The position numbers and the translations under genes were made by a program. From Litorivita sp040371945 (GTDB lineage Bacteria > Pseudomonadota > Alphaproteobacteria > Rhodobacterales > Rhodobacteraceae): 64,000 nt of DNA. How positions within the stretch are numbered: position 1 is the first letter of the stretch; the number at the start of each line of letters is the position of its first letter. The stretch is taken from contig NZ_BAABWS010000001.1 in the NCBI RefSeq assembly GCF_040371945.1, positions 744,001 to 808,000 of the forward strand, written 5' to 3'. Shown one piece after another: positions 42,097 through 51,746 of the stretch. The notes beneath the pieces were generated by a model that saw only the letters and a program-made list of their open reading frames with translations, ran no database searches and had not been told where the DNA came from.

Positions 42097-44371
42097 CTTC
42101 CATCAACTTCCATACTCTAACCGGCGTGAAGGGCATATCCGCCCGCCGCACGCCGCGGCTCCATAGCGCATCGAGCACCGCATTGGCCGTGGCGGCCATG
42201 GACCCCACGGTCCCCGCCTCGCCGCAGCCCTTCATGCCCATGAGATTGGCCGTTGAAGGGACAGGCAGGGTTTCGAACCCATACATAGGCACATCATCTG
42301 CCCGCGGCATGGCGTAGTCCATGAACGTTGCCGTGAGCAATTGCCCGTCATCGTCATATCCCACATGTTCCATCAAGGCCTGCCCGATGCCTTGGGCCAC
42401 GCCGCCGTGGACTTGACCTTCGGCCAGCATCGGATTGATAAGATTACCAAAATCATCAACGACGGTATAGGCTTTGACCGCCACTTGGCCGGTGTCGCCG
42501 TCCACCTCGACCTCGCAGATATGCGCGCCGTTGGGATAGGAGCGCCCTGGCAGGGTTGCGGTTTCTTCGTGCACAAGCAGATCCGTGCGCCCGTCATTGC
42601 GCGCCATCTCTGCGGCCTCCAGAAGGGTCGGCGTCATGTTCGATCCGGCGGCGCGGAAGCTCTCGGCGTCAAACTCGATTTGCGCCGCCTCGACGCTCAT
42701 TTTGTCGGCAAGATAGGGCCGGAAGGCTTCGACCATTTTCTCGACGGTGGCCAAAGTGGCCGTGCTTTGCACCGTGACCGAGCGTGACCCGCCAGTGCCG
42801 CCGCCTTTGGCAATGCGGTCGCTGTCGCCTTGCACCACCTCGATCAGATCGGCGGGAATACCCGTTTGATCCGACAGGAACTGCGCATAGACCGTCTCGT
42901 GGCCTTGGCCGCCCGATTGCGTGCCGACATAGATGCTCACCGTGCCATCCTCGTTAAATTCCACTTTCGCGGTTTCAGAAGGATCGCCCAGAATGCTTTC
43001 GATATAATAACAAATGCCCAGACCGCGCAAATTGCCTCTATTTTCTGCGGCGGCGCGTCGGGCGGGGAAACCTGCCACATCCGCCTTGGCCTGCGCACGG
43101 TTGAGCAAACGCCCGAAGGCCCCGACGTCATAGGTTTCGCCCGTGACGGTGGTATAGGGAAAATCGCCCTCTTTGATGAAATTGATCCGGCGCAGTTCGA
43201 ACGGATCGACCTTCAACTCGCGCGCGGCCATATCCATCACCCGTTCGAGCAGGTAAATCGCCTCTGGCCGCCCCGCCCCGCGATAGGCATCGACTTGGGT
43301 GGTGTTGGTGTAGAACCCTTGGGTGTTCATATAGAGCGTCTGGCAATCATAGGTGCCCATCACCACGCGGGCAAAAAGATGCGATTGGATCGCTTGGCCG
43401 AATTGTGAATTATAGGCCCCGAGATTGGCGCGGGTGTTGACGCGGTAGGCGGTGATGCGGTGGTTTTCGTCAAACCCCATCTCGACCGAATGGGACAAAT
43501 CACGCCCCGCATTATCGGACAGCATCGCCTCGGTCCGGTCCGACATCCACCGCACCGGACGGCCCAGAACCATCGCCGCGTGGCTGATGGCGATATATTC
43601 GGGATAGCTCATGCCTTTCATCCCGAAACCGCCGCCCACATCGGGGTTGGTCACGCGGATAGTGTCGGCCTCCATATTGAGGATCTTGCCAAGATAGGCT
43701 TTGGCGCCCCAAACCCCCTGCCCGTTGACCGCCAGATGCAAACGCCCGTCCGCATACTCCGCATAGGCGCCGCGCGGCTCCATCGAATTGACGATGATGC
43801 GGTTGTCGTCCACCTCCATGCGCACCACATGGGCCGCTGCATTCAAAGCCGCCTCGGCCGCCTCCGCGTCGCCGATCTCCCAATCATAGGCGCGGTTGGT
43901 GGGGGCCTCGTCGTGGATCGCGACATCGGACGGCGCAAGCGCCAGAACCGCGGGCAAATCGTCGTAGTCCAGCTCGATCGCCTCGATCGCATCCATCGCC
44001 TGCGCGCGGCTGTCGGCGACAACCATCGCAATCGCCTCGCCAACAAAGCGCAGCTTGCCCTCGGCCAAGATCGGCCGTTTCGGGGCCGCCCCCATGCTGC
44101 CGTCGCGGTTCGGCATTGTGGTGCCATCAAGCCCGCGCGTGATCCCCGCATCGGCCAGATCTTGGCCGGTCAGCACCAGATGCACCCCCTCCATGTCGCG
44201 CGCGGCATCTGCGTCAATGGATTTGAGCACCGCATGCGCAACGCTGGAGCGCAAGAACATCGCGAAAAGCGCGCCCTGCGGCGCTATATCGTCCACATAC
44301 CGGCCATGGCCGGTCAAAAGACGTAGATCCTCGCGCCGTTTGACCGGCTGGCTCTTGCCAAATTTCTCCAT
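42074..44371 (-). CDS. Molybdenum hydroxylase large subunit (xanthine/CO dehydrogenase family)
   Basis: A 765-residue molybdopterin-binding subunit of the CoxL/XdhB type. VGEAIAMVVADS near residue 99, GGGFGMKG near 244, and the C-terminal GCGEAGTVGSM carrying the base Glu are typical. The CO-dehydrogenase AYxCSFR loop is absent, so a true CO dehydrogenase is unlikely. No FAD (CoxM) or iron-sulfur (CoxS) subunit is encoded beside it: DUF2235 follows and valS is divergent. The ATG at 44371 follows GGGGAGCGGG. Confidence 0.88.
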   Translation of the reverse strand: MEKFGKSQPVKRREDLRLLTGHGRYVDDIAPQGALFAMFLRSSVAHAVLKSIDADAARDMEGVHLVLTGQDLADAGITRGLDGTTMPNRDGSMGAAPKRPILAEGKLRFVGEAIAMVVADSRAQAMDAIEAIELDYDDLPAVLALAPSDVAIHDEAPTNRAYDWEIGDAEAAEAALNAAAHVVRMEVDDNRIIVNSMEPRGAYAEYADGRLHLAVNGQGVWGAKAYLGKILNMEADTIRVTNPDVGGGFGMKGMSYPEYIAISHAAMVLGRPVRWMSDRTEAMLSDNAGRDLSHSVEMGFDENHRITAYRVNTRANLGAYNSQFGQAIQSHLFARVVMGTYDCQTLYMNTQGFYTNTTQVDAYRGAGRPEAIYLLERVMDMAARELKVDPFELRRINFIKEGDFPYTTVTGETYDVGAFGRLLNRAQAKADVAGFPARRAAAENRGNLRGLGICYYIESILGDPSETAKVEFNEDGTVSIYVGTQSGGQGHETVYAQFLSDQTGIPADLIEVVQGDSDRIAKGGGTGGSRSVTVQSTATLATVEKMVEAFRPYLADKMSVEAAQIEFDAESFRAAGSNMTPTLLEAAEMARNDGRTDLLVHEETATLPGRSYPNGAHICEVEVDGDTGQVAVKAYTVVDDFGNLINPMLAEGQVHGGVAQGIGQALMEHVGYDDDGQLLTATFMDYAMPRADDVPMYGFETLPVPSTANLMGMKGCGEAGTVGSMAATANAVLDALWSRGVRRADMPFTPVRVWKLMEDAVATAQ

Positions 44372-44654
44372 CGTTCCCGCTCCCCTTGTGGTGCCATTGC
44401 TGCGCGCTGCCCGCTCGGGCGCGCGATCCTGTTGTTTGTCAGGGTAGTGGCGCGGGCGCGCTTGTAAAGCCATGGCGCGCGCATCTGCCTTTGCGTTTTT
44501 ACAACGGGGCGGGCAATACGCAACGCCTCGATGGCAGGAGGGCGCGCAATTCCCCATAAAACAGGGCGCACAGAGCACTCGCGCCTTCCCCTTGGGCCAG
44601 ACATTGGATAAACCCGCCACAACACAAAAATACCGACCCGAAAGGCAATACCCC
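44372..44654. other. Divergent promoter region for the molybdenum hydroxylase gene and valS
   Basis: A 283-bp gap. The open frames across it lack ribosome sites and conservation signals. No riboswitch or T-box-like structure was recognised. Confidence 0.3.
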
Positions 44655-47600
44655 ATGGCCATGGAAAAGACCTTCAACGCTGCCGAAGCCGAAGCCCGTA
44701 TCTACAAGACATGGGAAGAGGCAGGCGCGTTCAAAGCCGGTGCGAATAAATCGCGCGACGAGAGCTTTACCATCATGATCCCGCCGCCCAACGTCACCGG
44801 CGCGCTGCATGTGGGCCATGCCTTCAACAACACACTTCAGGATATTTTGGTGCGCTGGCACCGGATGCGCGGGTTCGACACCCTTTGGCAACCGGGTCAA
44901 GACCACGCGGGCATCGCCACGCAATTGCAGGTCGAGAAAATGTTGGCCACACAGGGCAACGCGGGCCGCCGCGAACTCGGCCGCGAGAAATTCCTTGAAA
45001 AAGTTTGGGAGTGGAAAGGCCAATACGGCGACACCATCATCAACCAGTTGAAGCGCCTCGGCTCGACCTGTGATTGGTCGCGCAATGCCTTTACCATGTC
45101 CGGCGCCCCCGGTGCGCCCGAAGCCGACAGCACAGGCAACTTCCACGATGCGGTGATCAAGGTCTTTGTCAAAATGTATGAGGACGGGCTGATCACGCGC
45201 GGCAAGCGTCTGGTCAATTGGGACCCGCATTTCGAAACCGCGATTTCCGATCTGGAGGTCGAGAATATCGAAACCCCTGGTCATATGTGGCATTTCAAAT
45301 ACCCGCTCGCGGACGGGGCCACCTATGAGTATGTCGAGAAGGATGAGGACGGCAACGTCACCCTACGCGAGACGCGCGATTATATCTCGATTGCCACCAC
45401 GCGGCCAGAAACCATGCTCGGCGACGGGGCCGTGGCTGTGCATCACGATGATGAACGCTATGCACCCATCGTCGGCAAATTGTGCGAAATTCCGGTGGGT
45501 CCGAAAGAGCACCGCCGCCTGATCCCGATCATCACCGACGAATACCCCGACATGGCCTTCGGCTCCGGCGCGGTGAAGATCACCGGCGCTCATGATTTCA
45601 ACGACAATGAAGTCGCCAAACGCGGCGGCCTGCCGATGTATCGGTTGATGGACACCCGCGGCGCGATGCGCTCGGACGGGGCGCCCTATGAGGACTGCGC
45701 CGCCCGCGCGATGGACATCTCCAAAGGCGCAGGATTTACCGAAGCCGAGATCGACACGCTGAACCTTGTGCCCGAGGAACTGCGCGGGCTGGACCGCTTC
45801 GAAGCGCGTAAAGCGGTGGTGCAACAGATCACCGACGAGGGCCTTGCGGTGATGATCACGCAGACCCGCAAAGTCAAAGACGAGGACGGCAACGAGAGCG
45901 AAGTCACCGAAGTGGTGCCCTATGTCGAGAGCAAACCGATCATGCAGCCCTTTGGCGATCGCTCCAAAGTGGTGATCGAGCCGATGCTGACCGACCAATG
46001 GTTTGTCGATACGCAAAAAATCGTCGGCCCCGCCTTGGACGCCGTGAAATCCGGCCGTGTCCAAATCATGCCCGAGAGCGGCGAGAAAGTATATTACCAC
46101 TGGCTCGAGAATATCGAGCCTTGGTGCATCTCGCGGCAACTTTGGTGGGGGCATCAAATTCCGGTTTGGTATGGTCTCGACCTTTCGGCGCCCGATTTCG
46201 TCGATGACGAAGGCGATGGCGCGCTTGATCTGGTCGAAATGCTGCGCTTACTCAACGACGGCGGCATGATGCACGCCGGAAATGTGATGCACTGCGCCGC
46301 GGGTTTCGACGCCGTCACCGCGGCGTTCAGAGGCGAGTTGGCCGACACGCCCACGCCCATCAGCGCGGCGCGGATCGTCGAAGTCGAAGACCGCAATGCC
46401 GCGATGCATCTGCTGGCCTCGTCTTTGGCCGATTATACCGCCAGCCAAGACCCGACCCATCTGGTCTATCCGGTGTGGCGCGACAGCGATGTGCTCGACA
46501 CATGGTTCTCGTCCGGCCTGTGGCCCTTCGGCACGCTGGGCTGGCCCGAACAGACGCCCGAGCTGAAGACCTATTTCCCCACCGACGTGCTCATCACCGG
46601 ACAGGATATCCTGTTCTTTTGGGTCGCGCGGATGATGATGATGTCCCATGCGGTGATGGAGACCGATCCCTTCCACACGATCTATTTGCACCAGCTTGTC
46701 CGCGACGAGAAGGGCAAGAAGATGTCGAAAACCACTGGCAATGTCATTGATCCGCTTGAGATCATTGACGAATACGGCGCCGATGCGTTGCGCATGACCA
46801 ATACTGCCATGGCGGCGATTGGCGGGGTTCTCAAGCTGAGCGAAGAGCGGATCAAAGGCTATCGCAATTTTGGCACCAAAATCTGGAACGCCGTGCGTTT
46901 TGCCGAAATGAACGGGGTCTACGACAACGGCGCGCCCGCGCCTGAGGTGCCCAAGGCCTCTGCCACGGTGAACCAATGGATCATCGGCGAGACCGCCAAA
47001 GTGCGCGCCGACGTGGATGCGGCGTTGGATGCCTACCGCTTTAACGACGCGGCGCTGGGACTTTATGCCTTTGTCTGGGGCAAGGTGTGCGATTGGTATG
47101 TGGAACTGTCCAAACCCCTGCTGCAAGGCGATGACGAGGACCTCAAGGCGGAAACGCAATTGGTCATGGGTTGGGTGTTGGATCAATCGATGATCCTGCT
47201 CCACCCGATCATGCCCTTCATCACCGAAGAGCTATGGAGCGAGACCGCCGCGAATGGCGCGGACCGCGGCAAGATGCTTATCCATACCGATTGGCCGACC
47301 TATGGCGAGGAATTGATCACCCCCGAGGCCGACGCCGAGATGAATTGGGTGATCGCCTTGATCGAGAACATCCGCTCGGCGCGGGCGCAAATGCATGTGC
47401 CTGCGGGGCTCAAAGTGCCGATGCTCTATACCGAGTTGGATGCTGCGGGGCGCGCGGCCTATGCACGCAACGAGACCATGATCTTGCGCCTTGCGCGGGT
47501 GGATAGCGTGACGGAAGTCGCTCAATTCCCCAAAGGCACGGCGACGATCCCCGTGGCGGGCGGCGTTTTCGGATTGCCCTTGGCCGATATCATCGACGTG

Positions 47601-47804
47601 GAGGAGGAAAAGGCGCGGTTGGAGAAATCCATCGGCAAGCTGGCCAAGGAATTGGGCGGTCTGCGCGGGCGGCTCAACAACCCGAAATTCGCCCAAAGCG
47701 CCCCCGAGGAGGTGGTCGCCGAAACGCGCGCCAATCTGGAGGCGCGCGAGGAAGAAGAGGCGGCATTGAAGGCGGCATTGGCGCGGCTGGCCGAGATCGG
47801 CTAG
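44655..47804 (+). CDS. valS: Valyl-tRNA synthetase
   Basis: A 1049-residue class Ia synthetase. HVGHAFNN at residue 52 is the HIGH site, and KKMSKTTGN near 689 the KMSKS loop. The CP1 editing domain lies between, and a C-terminal coiled coil (EEEKARLEKSIGKLAKELGG onward, last 70 residues) contacts the tRNA. It edits mischarged threonine. Start ATG 44655 (MAMEKTFN); ATG 44661 is close behind. Two terminators follow. Confidence 0.96.
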   Translation: MAMEKTFNAAEAEARIYKTWEEAGAFKAGANKSRDESFTIMIPPPNVTGALHVGHAFNNTLQDILVRWHRMRGFDTLWQPGQDHAGIATQLQVEKMLATQGNAGRRELGREKFLEKVWEWKGQYGDTIINQLKRLGSTCDWSRNAFTMSGAPGAPEADSTGNFHDAVIKVFVKMYEDGLITRGKRLVNWDPHFETAISDLEVENIETPGHMWHFKYPLADGATYEYVEKDEDGNVTLRETRDYISIATTRPETMLGDGAVAVHHDDERYAPIVGKLCEIPVGPKEHRRLIPIITDEYPDMAFGSGAVKITGAHDFNDNEVAKRGGLPMYRLMDTRGAMRSDGAPYEDCAARAMDISKGAGFTEAEIDTLNLVPEELRGLDRFEARKAVVQQITDEGLAVMITQTRKVKDEDGNESEVTEVVPYVESKPIMQPFGDRSKVVIEPMLTDQWFVDTQKIVGPALDAVKSGRVQIMPESGEKVYYHWLENIEPWCISRQLWWGHQIPVWYGLDLSAPDFVDDEGDGALDLVEMLRLLNDGGMMHAGNVMHCAAGFDAVTAAFRGELADTPTPISAARIVEVEDRNAAMHLLASSLADYTASQDPTHLVYPVWRDSDVLDTWFSSGLWPFGTLGWPEQTPELKTYFPTDVLITGQDILFFWVARMMMMSHAVMETDPFHTIYLHQLVRDEKGKKMSKTTGNVIDPLEIIDEYGADALRMTNTAMAAIGGVLKLSEERIKGYRNFGTKIWNAVRFAEMNGVYDNGAPAPEVPKASATVNQWIIGETAKVRADVDAALDAYRFNDAALGLYAFVWGKVCDWYVELSKPLLQGDDEDLKAETQLVMGWVLDQSMILLHPIMPFITEELWSETAANGADRGKMLIHTDWPTYGEELITPEADAEMNWVIALIENIRSARAQMHVPAGLKVPMLYTELDAAGRAAYARNETMILRLARVDSVTEVAQFPKGTATIPVAGGVFGLPLADIIDVEEEKARLEKSIGKLAKELGGLRGRLNNPKFAQSAPEEVVAETRANLEAREEEEAALKAALARLAEIG

Positions 47805-47828
47805 GCGCGCGCCCTCCGCCAATGGCAG

Positions 47829-47869
47829 CGCCGGAGGCTCCTTCGGGATGCCTCCGGCGGGGATATTTT
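47829..47869 (+). terminator. First terminator after valS
   Basis: CGCCGGAGGC (47829-47838) pairs exactly with GCCTCCGGCG (47850-47859), followed by GGGATATTTTT. Confidence 0.7.
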
Positions 47870-47879
47870 TAGAACCTGC

Positions 47880-47912
47880 AAAGGGGCGGCGTTTTTTATG
47901 CCGCCCCTTTTT
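47880..47912. terminator. Bidirectional terminator between valS and the enoyl-CoA hydratase gene
   Basis: AAAGGGGCGGC (47880-47890) pairs exactly with GCCGCCCCTTT (47900-47910). A/T runs on both sides let it serve both convergent genes. Confidence 0.85.
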
Positions 47913-47930
47913 ATGATCGCAGGTAAGAGG

Positions 47931-48719
47931 TTAGCCGAACTTCGGCGCGCGGCCCGCCATATTCGAAGCGATGACTTCAAGCTGGTCCTTGCCGCCCACC
48001 AGCGCCGCTTGTTCGCGGCTTTCCTCATAGAGGGCCAGCGTTTCATCGGCGGTTTCAGCGACCGTGATCAGCCGTTTTGCGGCCCGCATCGCCGAGGGGC
48101 TTTTCGAGGCTATCGTGGTGGCCAAAGCCATCGCCGCCTCGACGGGCGCATCACTCAGTTCGGTCACGAGGCCCCAATCAAAGGCCTGCTGCGCGCCGAT
48201 GGGCTCGGCGGTATAGGTCATGCGGCGGATGACATCGGTGCGGGTCAGATGCGGCAGGATCGCCATGCCGCCCATATCCGGCACGAGGCCCCATTTCATC
48301 TCCATGATCGCCAGTTTGGTGTCGGGATGGCAAATGCGGATATCAGCGCCGATGGCCAATTGGAAGCCCGCACCGAAGGCCACACCGTGCAGCGCCGCAA
48401 TCACCGGCACTTCGATCTTGCGCCAGACCATGACCAGATGTTGGAAATCATTCGACGGACCAAAGGTGCGCGGCATGATCCGTGCCACGGGGTCCTCGCC
48501 CGCCAGTTTGGCGAAAGAGGCCACATCAAGCCCCGCGCAAAAGGCGCGGCCTTCGCCGGAAATGACGACGGCGCGGATATCATCGGTCGAGGCAAGGATT
48601 TGCTCTCCTGCCGCGATGATCGCCTGCGCCATGTCGGGATCAACGGCATTCATTTTGTCACCACGGGTCAAGGTGACGCGGGCAATGTGGTTTTCGATTG
48701 TAACGTCGACGCGGGCCAT
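47931..48719 (-). CDS. Enoyl-CoA hydratase/isomerase (crotonase) family protein
   Basis: A 262-residue crotonase. The oxyanion segment SGEGRAFCAGLDVASF (near residue 55) and the second one, LHGVAFGAGFQLAIGADIRI (near 110), are canonical. The exact acyl-CoA substrate cannot be predicted; the Glu pair of classical hydratases is only partly kept (MKWGLVPDMGG). It stands alone on its strand. Confidence 0.88.
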   Translation of the reverse strand: MARVDVTIENHIARVTLTRGDKMNAVDPDMAQAIIAAGEQILASTDDIRAVVISGEGRAFCAGLDVASFAKLAGEDPVARIMPRTFGPSNDFQHLVMVWRKIEVPVIAALHGVAFGAGFQLAIGADIRICHPDTKLAIMEMKWGLVPDMGGMAILPHLTRTDVIRRMTYTAEPIGAQQAFDWGLVTELSDAPVEAAMALATTIASKSPSAMRAAKRLITVAETADETLALYEESREQAALVGGKDQLEVIASNMAGRAPKFG

Positions 48720-48805
48720 TTGTTTTTCTCCTCCTCAAGGGTCGAGGAAGACTGTGTTGGCGCGGCGCGCGAAAATCCAGAGCAACGTCGCGGCACAAGC
48801 CATGC

Positions 48806-48973
48806 CTATCGCGCCACGACCTTTTCAACCGCGCGCATTGCGCCAAGGGATTTGTCATAGACCAGCGTCAAAACCCGCCGTGTGGCGGGCGCGGAGGCGA
48901 TTTGCGGCAAACGCAGCGCCGCGCCGGAGGCAAGCGATGCGGCCAGAAAACCGCGGCGGGTGAAATCAGGCAT
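48806..48973 (-). CDS. Small protein with a Tat-type signal
   Basis: 55 residues. TRRGFLAASLASGAA near the N-terminus is a Tat-like twin-arginine signal, followed by a short basic tail. GGGAGGG lies 8 bases before the ATG at 48973. Similar tiny Tat-like proteins occur next to unrelated genes in Rhodobacterales; the role is unknown. The longer upstream frame is not coding. Confidence 0.55.
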   Translation of the reverse strand: MPDFTRRGFLAASLASGAALRLPQIASAPATRRVLTLVYDKSLGAMRAVEKVVAR

Positions 48974-49071
48974 AAGGTGGCCCTCCCGTTGATAGGCCTT
49001 TGATATGGGGGGCACCGGGAGAGGTTTCAAGCCGTCTTGCCAGCGCGGCGGGCATGGGATTATCTGGCGCC

Positions 49072-50187
49072 ATGAGCCACACATCGCACACCCGCTACAC
49101 CGCCCTCGCCTCCGGTTTGCCTGCCTCGGTCCCCTTTGTCGGCCCCGAAGCCCAAGAGCGCGCGCGCGGCGCCGCCTTTGACGCCCGCCTCGGGGCGAAC
49201 GAGAATGTCTTTGGCCCCTCGCCGCACGCCATCGCCGCGATGCAGGAGGCTGCGCAGGACATATGGATGTATGCCGATCCTGAAAGCTATGATCTGCGGG
49301 CCGCTTTGGCCGCGCATCTTGGCTGCGCTATGGAGCATATCGTCGTCGGCGAAGGCATCGACGGTTTGCTTGGCTATCTGGTGCGCTTGCTTATCGAGGC
49401 TGGCGATAAGGTGGTCACCTCAAGCGGAGCCTATCCCACCTTCAACTACCATGTGGCGGGTTTTGGCGGGGCGCTCGAAATGGTGCCCTACCGCGATGAC
49501 GCCGAAGACCTGCCCGCTTTGATCGCGCGCGCGGGTGAGGTTGGCGCGAAACTGGTCTATTTCGCCAATCCCGACAATCCGATGGGCAGCTATACGCGCG
49601 GCGCGGATATCACAGCGGCTTTGAGTGATTTGCCGGATGGATGTTTGTTGCTGTTGGATGAGGCATATGCAGAATTTGCCCCTAAGGACGCCGTGCCAGA
49701 CATTGCCATAGACGATCCGCGCGTGATCCGTATGCGCACGTTTTCAAAGGCTTACGGCATGGCGGGGGCGCGAGTGGGCTATGCCTTCGGGGCGGCGGAG
49801 CTGATCCGCTCTTTCGAGAAAATCCGCAATCATTTCGGCATGAACCGCGCGGCGCAAGCGGGGGCATTGGCGGCACTCGCGGATCAAGATTGGCTTGCGC
49901 AAACCTGTGCCAAAGTCGCCGCAGCGCGCGCCGAGATTGGCGCGATCGCGCACAACAACGGATTGAGCGCGCTGCCGTCGGCCACCAATTTCGTCGCGGT
50001 GGATTGCGGCGCGACTGGCGATTTCGCCCGCAAGGTTTTGGGCGAATTGACCACGCGCGGCATCTTCGTGCGCATGCCCTTTGTCGCCCCGCAAGACCGA
50101 TGCATCCGCATCAGCTGCGGCCGGCCCGAGGACCTTGCCGCTTTGGCCGCGGCCCTACCCGCAGCACTGGCCGCCGCCCGCGCTTGA
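49072..50187 (+). CDS. HisC-like PLP-dependent aminotransferase
   Basis: A 371-residue fold-type I aminotransferase. LGANENVFGPSP near residue 42, FANPDNPMGSY near 164, DEAYAEF near 192, and the Schiff-base Lys in TFSKAYGMAGAR near 225 match histidinol-phosphate aminotransferases. There are no other his genes here, so it may be the second HisC-type enzyme that alphaproteobacteria use for aromatic amino acids. ATG 49072 is chosen (MSHTSHTRY). The 3' end overlaps the convergent gene by 33 bp. Confidence 0.85.
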   Translation: MSHTSHTRYTALASGLPASVPFVGPEAQERARGAAFDARLGANENVFGPSPHAIAAMQEAAQDIWMYADPESYDLRAALAAHLGCAMEHIVVGEGIDGLLGYLVRLLIEAGDKVVTSSGAYPTFNYHVAGFGGALEMVPYRDDAEDLPALIARAGEVGAKLVYFANPDNPMGSYTRGADITAALSDLPDGCLLLLDEAYAEFAPKDAVPDIAIDDPRVIRMRTFSKAYGMAGARVGYAFGAAELIRSFEKIRNHFGMNRAAQAGALAALADQDWLAQTCAKVAAARAEIGAIAHNNGLSALPSATNFVAVDCGATGDFARKVLGELTTRGIFVRMPFVAPQDRCIRISCGRPEDLAALAAALPAALAAARA

Positions 50188-51405
50188 GGCAGGGGCCTTC
50201 GCGACCTCTGCGATCACCGCAATTGCGGCCTCTAAACCGCCCGTTCCAAAGGGAATATCCAACGCGGTAAAGCCCGATTGCACAGAGCCGAGCATGCCCA
50301 AAATCATATGCGGGTTGAGATGGCCCATATGGCCGATGCGAAAAAACCCTTCGCTATTGGGGTCCTCGGGCGTATCCATGCCAAGCCCGATCCCGAGGGT
50401 CACGCCGGTATTGGCCTCGCACCATTTGCGCAGGCGCAGCCCGTCCTTGCCGCCCAGCCCCAAAGCCGTCACAGCCGAGCTGCGCAGCGCCGGATCGGCC
50501 ACGTTGAGGTGCAAAGGCCCGCCCTGCCCCCAGGCTTGCGCCGCCGCCCAAATGGACCGCGCCAAAGTGCGATGCCGTGACCAGACATTTTCCAGCCCTT
50601 CTTCGGCGAGCATATCCAAGGCCTCGCGCAGCCCGTAAAGGTGATGGGTCGGGGCGGTCCCGCCGAAATACTGATAAAACATCTGCGCCGCGCCGCGCGG
50701 GGTCCAATCCCAATAGTGGCTCACGCGCGGCACATCGGCGCGCACCGCTTCGGCCTTGCCCGAATAGAACACAAAACTTAATCCGGGCGGCACCATGAGG
50801 CCCTTCTGGCTCGCCGCGACCATGACATCAACGCCCCAATCATCCATCTCGAAGCGGTCGCAAGCCAGTGAAGCGATGCAATCCACCATGAGCAAAGCCG
50901 GATGCCCCGCCGCATCAATCGCAGCGCGCAGCGCTTTGATATCATTCAAAATAGACGTTGACGTATCGACATGCGACGCGATCACCGCCGTGATCGGCGC
51001 GCGCCCCGATGACAGATCGGCCCGCAAGGTCTCCTCGACACGCGACGGATCAATTGGCGCGGCGCGGCCGAAATCGATCATCTCGACCCCGATGCCCAAT
51101 CCGCGCGCCATTTCCGCCCAGCCATGGCCAAAACGCCCCGTTGCGGGCATCAAGACCCGCGCGCCGTCAACGGCGATATTGGCCAAGGCCGCCTCCCACG
51201 CGCCGTGCCCGTTGGCGATATAGATCGCCACGCGCCCCGATGTGCGTGCCACAGATTTCAGGTCTGGGATCACCCCTTCAACCATCTCTTCGAGCGCGCC
51301 CTCATAGATGTTCGGCGCAGGGCGGTGCATCGCCTGAAGCACGCGGTCGGGCATCACCGAGGGGCCAGGAATAGCGAGGTAGGGACGGCCTTGGGCAAGG
51401 GTCAT
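50155..51405 (-). CDS. Alanine-glyoxylate / serine-glyoxylate-type aminotransferase
   Basis: A 416-residue class V PLP enzyme. LAIPGPSVMPDRVLQAM near the start, HVDTSTSILNDI near residue 150, and the PLP Lys in VAASQKGLMVPPGL near 203 are typical. It could form glycine from glyoxylate or process phosphonate-type compounds. ATG 51405 follows GGAGACCC; the longer frame to 51462 is not favoured. Confidence 0.87.
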   Translation of the reverse strand: MTLAQGRPYLAIPGPSVMPDRVLQAMHRPAPNIYEGALEEMVEGVIPDLKSVARTSGRVAIYIANGHGAWEAALANIAVDGARVLMPATGRFGHGWAEMARGLGIGVEMIDFGRAAPIDPSRVEETLRADLSSGRAPITAVIASHVDTSTSILNDIKALRAAIDAAGHPALLMVDCIASLACDRFEMDDWGVDVMVAASQKGLMVPPGLSFVFYSGKAEAVRADVPRVSHYWDWTPRGAAQMFYQYFGGTAPTHHLYGLREALDMLAEEGLENVWSRHRTLARSIWAAAQAWGQGGPLHLNVADPALRSSAVTALGLGGKDGLRLRKWCEANTGVTLGIGLGMDTPEDPNSEGFFRIGHMGHLNPHMILGMLGSVQSGFTALDIPFGTGGLEAAIAVIAEVAKAPASSAGGGQCCG

Positions 51406-51746
51406 GGGCGGGTCTCCGGTGGGATCGGCGGGCAAAGGCATCTTTGAGCGCCCGCACATCAATCAAGCCCCCAGCTTTAGCCGCAGATCGCGGGGCGTCA
51501 ATCGCCGCAGCTGTCGCAACGGGGGTGCCCCGTGGTCCTACGGTATCATGCCCCGCCCGGTTGCGATCACAAGGGCGCGCGAGGACCGCTATAAGGACGG
51601 GCGAGCGGACAGGCTTGAGGGCGGGCATGAGGGTGGACCCGAGCGCAGGCGCGGGCGCGCCAAGCTTGCTCTTGCCTCTCGCACGGCCTATTCATCGGCC
51701 AACCAAGCGGCTGTGCCCGCGCCCCAAACCGAAAGCCGCCCGACCT

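Noticed and set aside
42074..44371. Aerobic CO dehydrogenase
   Set aside because: The diagnostic AYxCSFR active-site loop is not present and the other cox genes are missing.
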